Assembly (NCBI RefSeq): GCF_000208865.1
Contig: NC_018385.1
Coordinates: 1,160,724-1,224,723 of the forward strand
Reading direction: 5' to 3'
Origin: Neospora caninum Liverpool
Taxonomy: Eukaryota; Apicomplexa; Conoidasida; Eucoccidiorida; Sarcocystidae
DNA: 64,000 nucleotides
A program made the position numbers and the translations under genes. The notes beneath the pieces were generated by a model that was given only the letters and a program-made list of their open reading frames with translations, was not told the origin of the DNA and searched no databases. Shown here piece by piece: positions 60,491 through 64,000 of this stretch (the stretch's first letter is position 1; each line of letters begins with the position of its first letter).

Positions 60491-62923
60491 ACGTAGACGG
60501 CGTTTGTGTATGACTGTGATTTCTTCAATTTAGAAGTCACGGCAATCGCTACGGCTGGTGCTAGATCACACAGGCTCAAAAACAAACGTGTGGCATGTCG
60601 CGCAGTTCTTCTGCTGCGGCCAGCTGCGCGCCACTCCACGTATGCCAAAGTAATGCCCGACGTAGTGCTAGGAACCGACACGAACAGGTGTCTACGTCAG
60701 GTTACTCCTGGTCAACCCGAAGATCCCAAAGGTTTGGGGATATCTTCGGTAGAGAGTTTAATCCAGTCCGACATGGCAGAGCATCCCTACTGGTGGTTCC
60801 GAATGTTTGGCCGGGCATCAATCTGAGCTGCCCTATGTGCGCCTTTCGCTGGATCGAATTCTGGCCTCTGACCGCTGCGCCACTTCCACGCTGTTGATCT
60901 GAGATCGACAGACGACTGACAGACGTATTCAGGCACTTATCCTAGTAGTGAGCCCGCAACCACCGGTTTTTTTCAACGTGGTTGCCGGTGGTGTACTCGG
61001 CATCGGTCTACTCCCCCCTCTGAGAGTGGCCTGCAGCGTGGCGGTATAAAGGACTTGGGGATGTGATGGAACGGTCTTTCTCTAAAACCCCGATTCAAGG
61101 CTTTTTTTGGCGAACAGTACTATTCGGGCGCGACTAGCGTCTCTCGGTTCACGGGGCTGATTGCCCGTGACCTCTCTCCACATCGACAATAGCCTACGCC
61201 ATGTGCATGTGTCGCTTATTTTGTGGCATGCTGGTGAAAAGTCGTCAGCGCTTTATGCCTCTTGCCGGAACTGAAAAGCAGCGCCAGGTGTGCTACGGAA
61301 CACCAGTTACAGCTGTAGCCACTGGTCAAGAACCAGTTTCCTAGCCCGTTCCCCTTCATGCCCCCTGCCACATGGAATGGGCTCGATTTCTCAATAGATA
61401 CTTTCTGGGGCTACAGGCTGGCCCACCCCAGAGTTTTCTCGTCCTGTGGCAAACGATAAACAATCAGATATACGCAAGTCGCGCGACAAACGAATAGCCA
61501 GTGTTCAGCCGATTCGTCGCGCGCGGTAAAAAACGCGTCTGTGTCTAACCCGTCCGAATCCCCCGTATGGAGCGCACGGATGCACGAATTTCAACACTGT
61601 AGTTTTAACTTGATTTGCAAAAATAAGTCCTGCTTCCACTCCAAAACTGGTAGCACAGGTGTGCCATCTGCTGCCGGCGGAATACTAGCGCCACGCATAC
61701 CTCGCACACGTAGGGTACACGAATCGGGCAGACGACAACCGACAGACAGCATATTGTTTCACGTGTTTAATGTTCAATCCTGACGGGAATGCTTCAGGTG
61801 TGGAAAGATACACCTTTCTCCGCTCTTTGTTTAGAACGAAGATATCGCTACCATGATGTTTTTTATCTGGGCGTGCGCTCGACCCGGGCCCCTACTCTGA
61901 GAGACGTGCATCCGTCATCGATTAGTAGCGGCAGGTGTTCTGTTATCACGAAGGATCAACGGGAACCTATTGCTCTTCTTCAGCCAGAGAAACTCCCTAA
62001 ACTTCCCCAATCATGAGCCATACAGCTTCGCATGCCACTCTACATGTTTGGCAATGCGATGTGTAGCTAGCTGGCAGCGCCGCAGTGAAATTGTCTCCGT
62101 AGGGGCAGAGCGTCATTGCAGCTTCGTCTGTTAAGCATGCTGTGTCGCCTTGCCGGAACCTCATTTTCTGAAGAAAAGTGTGTTTGCCTTCGCACGGTCA
62201 CCGAGGTTCTCAATTTCCACGCTCATCAGCAATTCTCAGTTAAAGTTGCTTGCAGCATGTGGGCCACTCGGGTACCCGCAGGTGGACCCAGCTCTCTGTG
62301 CCGGCGGATCCAGCAGCCTTTCCCCCCGGGCCAGCTAGACGGCCTGCGCGCTCCGACTCGGCCAAATGTCGACTGAGTGGCGAGCACCTTGCGCACCAGC
62401 TGGAACCACAGGAGCCGAAGAAGCCCATCCAGCACGATGTAAATGGTACGGAATGGTCATGCACACCGGTTGTCGTGTCGATTCTTCCTGTAGCGCGCCT
62501 CTGGCATGGCAATGGGCGGTGCCTAACCCCGTCAACTAAGGGGTGCGGGTTTGCGGTCACTAGTCGCTGTTCTCCCTTTTCATTTGCTTTATCTTCCACA
62601 GTGCTTCTTCCTTCTTCCAGTGTCCACGGCGTTGACTGGAGTAGCTGTGTTGAACGGTTTCCCTGCTTTCCTTGGTTGCAGCCCGCAACCAGGTGCCTTC
62701 AGCCTGCAAGCGCTGTTCGCGCTCTCTGCTCGCACTCTTGGGCAGCGCCGGCGACCTCGGTCAAACTCTGCCGCGATATGTGTAAACACGAGGCTTAGGG
62801 GCCCGTAGGAGCTGAACACCCAGTTGAGTCGCTGCTCCAGCGATTTTGACCAGATTTTGTCGTCTAACTCTCAGCCGCCTCTCTTTTCGCAACAGCGTGT
62901 GCCTCTCTCCTCAATCGTCCAAA
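60491..62923. other. Intergenic region upstream of the right-edge gene
   Basis: It contains the OSBP 3' UTR and the promoter side of the 62924 gene. CGTCTCT at about 61138 and AGAGACG at 61900-61906 are WGAGACG-type motifs. Open frames at 61541-61783 and 62250-62798 are not supported. Confidence 0.45.
61900..61906 (+). promoter_or_regulatory. WGAGACG-type promoter element
   Basis: AGAGACG lies about 1.0 kb upstream of the ATG at 62924, with an inverted copy near 61138. Motif only; the distance is long unless the 5' UTR is long. Confidence 0.25.
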
Positions 62924-64000
62924 ATGGAAAACAGAAAAGGAGCGGAAGCCGCCTCGGCCACTGGAGGCTGTCGACGCAAGAGAGGCATCTCAAACACCTC
63001 GCTTTTGTTCATATCTTTGGTCGCCGCTCCCCCTGTTGCTCTCCTTTTTCTTGGATGCGGACAGGGTCTTTTTGTGGATGCAACTCAAGCGTCGTCAACA
63101 GCAACTTCCAGAGCTACGTACATGGACCGCTTTAACATCCCCAAGAATCACGTCGATCTCATTTGGGAACCATCCGGGTCAAAATCATACACACGTGGAA
63201 ATATCACATACAGGTGGTCTGAGCGTAAGTGCCTGACATATGCCGGTTTTTTCAGCCACGTTTCAGAGCCTACAAAAATATACTACCTCCTGCTGCAGTC
63301 GGACGATGCGATGTACACGGTTATATGGAGCACACGTCCACACATACACACACACACGCACACATACCATCAGTTGCCGATTGATGTATTCGGGTTTAGA
63401 ACGTCGGTGGTTTTTCTGCTGGAGGACAATCCAGCGGGTAGTCGCATTTCCGCGCTGTGTGCGACAGCAGGCACCGGGCCGCCGAGCAACTGTCGGGCAT
63501 GAGTGCTCGAGTCTCTCGGTAATAGGTGTTGTCTCTTTGGTGGTGATAACTTACATGAGCATGGGTACATATCTGGGCTTAGCCAAGAATTCTGCGTTTA
63601 CTGGTGTGATTCGTGCATCGGGACGTGTATGCACAGACAAAGAAAGGAGTTTCACACCGTTTGGGCCCAAGGAGAAGTGCCGTGCGCCTCCATCGGCGCG
63701 GAAACTTGCGCCTGCACGCATTTGCGTGTTTCTTGAGATGGATTTCTGCGCTGTTGTTTTGCAGGCAAGTTAAATGCTGGGGTCTACGCGGGCTACTCGT
63801 ATATGTACGATTCGTCTAAGCACGCTTATTGTCAAAGTTCGAAGGCAAAGATTGACACTATGGCAACAGTGGGGGGGCCGTATATGGCGTCGGGTGCCTG
63901 TCCGAACTACGGCAAAGTCATCTCGTTCACGAACCGCGATGGCAGCAATGCTGACATGACGCGATGGAGAAACGAGATCCATGGAAATGTGATGCCACAC
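62924..64000 (+). CDS. Signal-bearing surface/microneme-type protein, weakly AMA1-like (3' end outside window)
   Basis: Exon 1 (62924-63224) starts in an ideal CCAAAATGG context and ends at GAGC|GTAAGT. Exon 2 (from 63765 after TTTTGCAG) is in phase and open to the window end, giving 178 residues so far. After a basic n-region (CRRKRG) a hydrophobic stretch (TSLLFISLVAAPPVALLFLG, about 26-45) is a signal peptide or anchor. The ectodomain begins YMDRFNIPKNHV, like the start of AMA1 domain I (FMERFNL in Toxoplasma AMA1). A later segment, GGPYMASGACPNYGKVISF, recalls the AMA1 PSGKCPVFGK pattern. Spacing between the two differs from AMA1, so a divergent AMA1 paralogue is only a hypothesis. AMA1 proteins bind RON2 at the moving junction during host cell entry. 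The intron carries a (CA)n tract at 63346-63364. Confidence 0.6.

Noticed and set aside
60961..60992. Inverted repeat CCACCGG...CCGGTGG
   Set aside because: Only 7 bp of stem with an 18-nt loop, expected by chance in a sequence of this length.
1..64000. tRNA genes, rRNA, CRISPR arrays, insertion sequences, bacterial-type promoters and terminators
   Set aside because: No cloverleaf with matching T-arm and acceptor stem, no rRNA core sequences and no spaced identical repeats were seen. The prokaryotic feature types do not apply to this eukaryotic nuclear sequence.

Overview
The window is nuclear DNA of a coccidian apicomplexan, most likely a tissue-cyst former such as Toxoplasma, Hammondia or Neospora. 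The evidence is eukaryotic genes cut by many GT-AG introns, start contexts of the type (C)AAAATGG, (TA)n and TGCATGC-rich introns, long low-complexity inserts inside conserved domains, several genes with N-terminal signal sequences, a myosin-light-chain-like EF-hand protein close to the Toxoplasma ELC/CAM family, and a fragment that looks like mitochondrial cob/coxIII inserted in the nucleus. The species cannot be fixed from sequence alone. No tRNA, rRNA, CRISPR or intact transposon was seen.

Layout. 27-5143 (+): the 3' nine exons of a conserved helical protein that I do not recognise. 7974-9672 (-): ribokinase, two exons. 12562-24026 (-): a 21-exon importin-5/karyopherin-beta3 gene, which fills the left third. 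27257-27658 (+): intronless EF-hand/essential light chain-like gene. 29587-31814 (-): tubulin-folding cofactor B, four exons. 32691-35160 (-): an alanine-rich protein whose middle exons are unresolved. 37353-38144 (+): KEOPS subunit Cgi121. 41115-44004 (+): two-exon secretory protein with RRL motifs and a three-copy C-terminal module. 46665-47378 (+): small secretory protein with two membrane segments. 50173-53021 (+): unknown protein with an Arg-rich N-terminus. 55032-60490 (+): oxysterol-binding protein-related lipid transfer protein. 62924-64000 (+, cut by the window end): signal-bearing protein with a weak AMA1-like pattern.

The left part (0-33 kb) holds housekeeping genes (nuclear import, ribose salvage, tubulin folding) with many introns and long (TA)n tracts. 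To the right of about 33.3 kb the (TA)n tracts stop, introns become fewer, spacers become long (2-3 kb), and most genes are lineage-specific, with Cgi121 and OSBP as the conserved exceptions. Exon joins given here were derived by keeping reading phase across GT/AG sites and by following family conservation. In the importin, TBCB, ribokinase and OSBP models every chosen junction keeps phase. The genes are independent eukaryotic transcription units, not an operon. The most interesting unknowns are the 41-44 kb secretory gene, the alanine-rich gene, the 50-53 kb gene and the truncated gene at the right edge.
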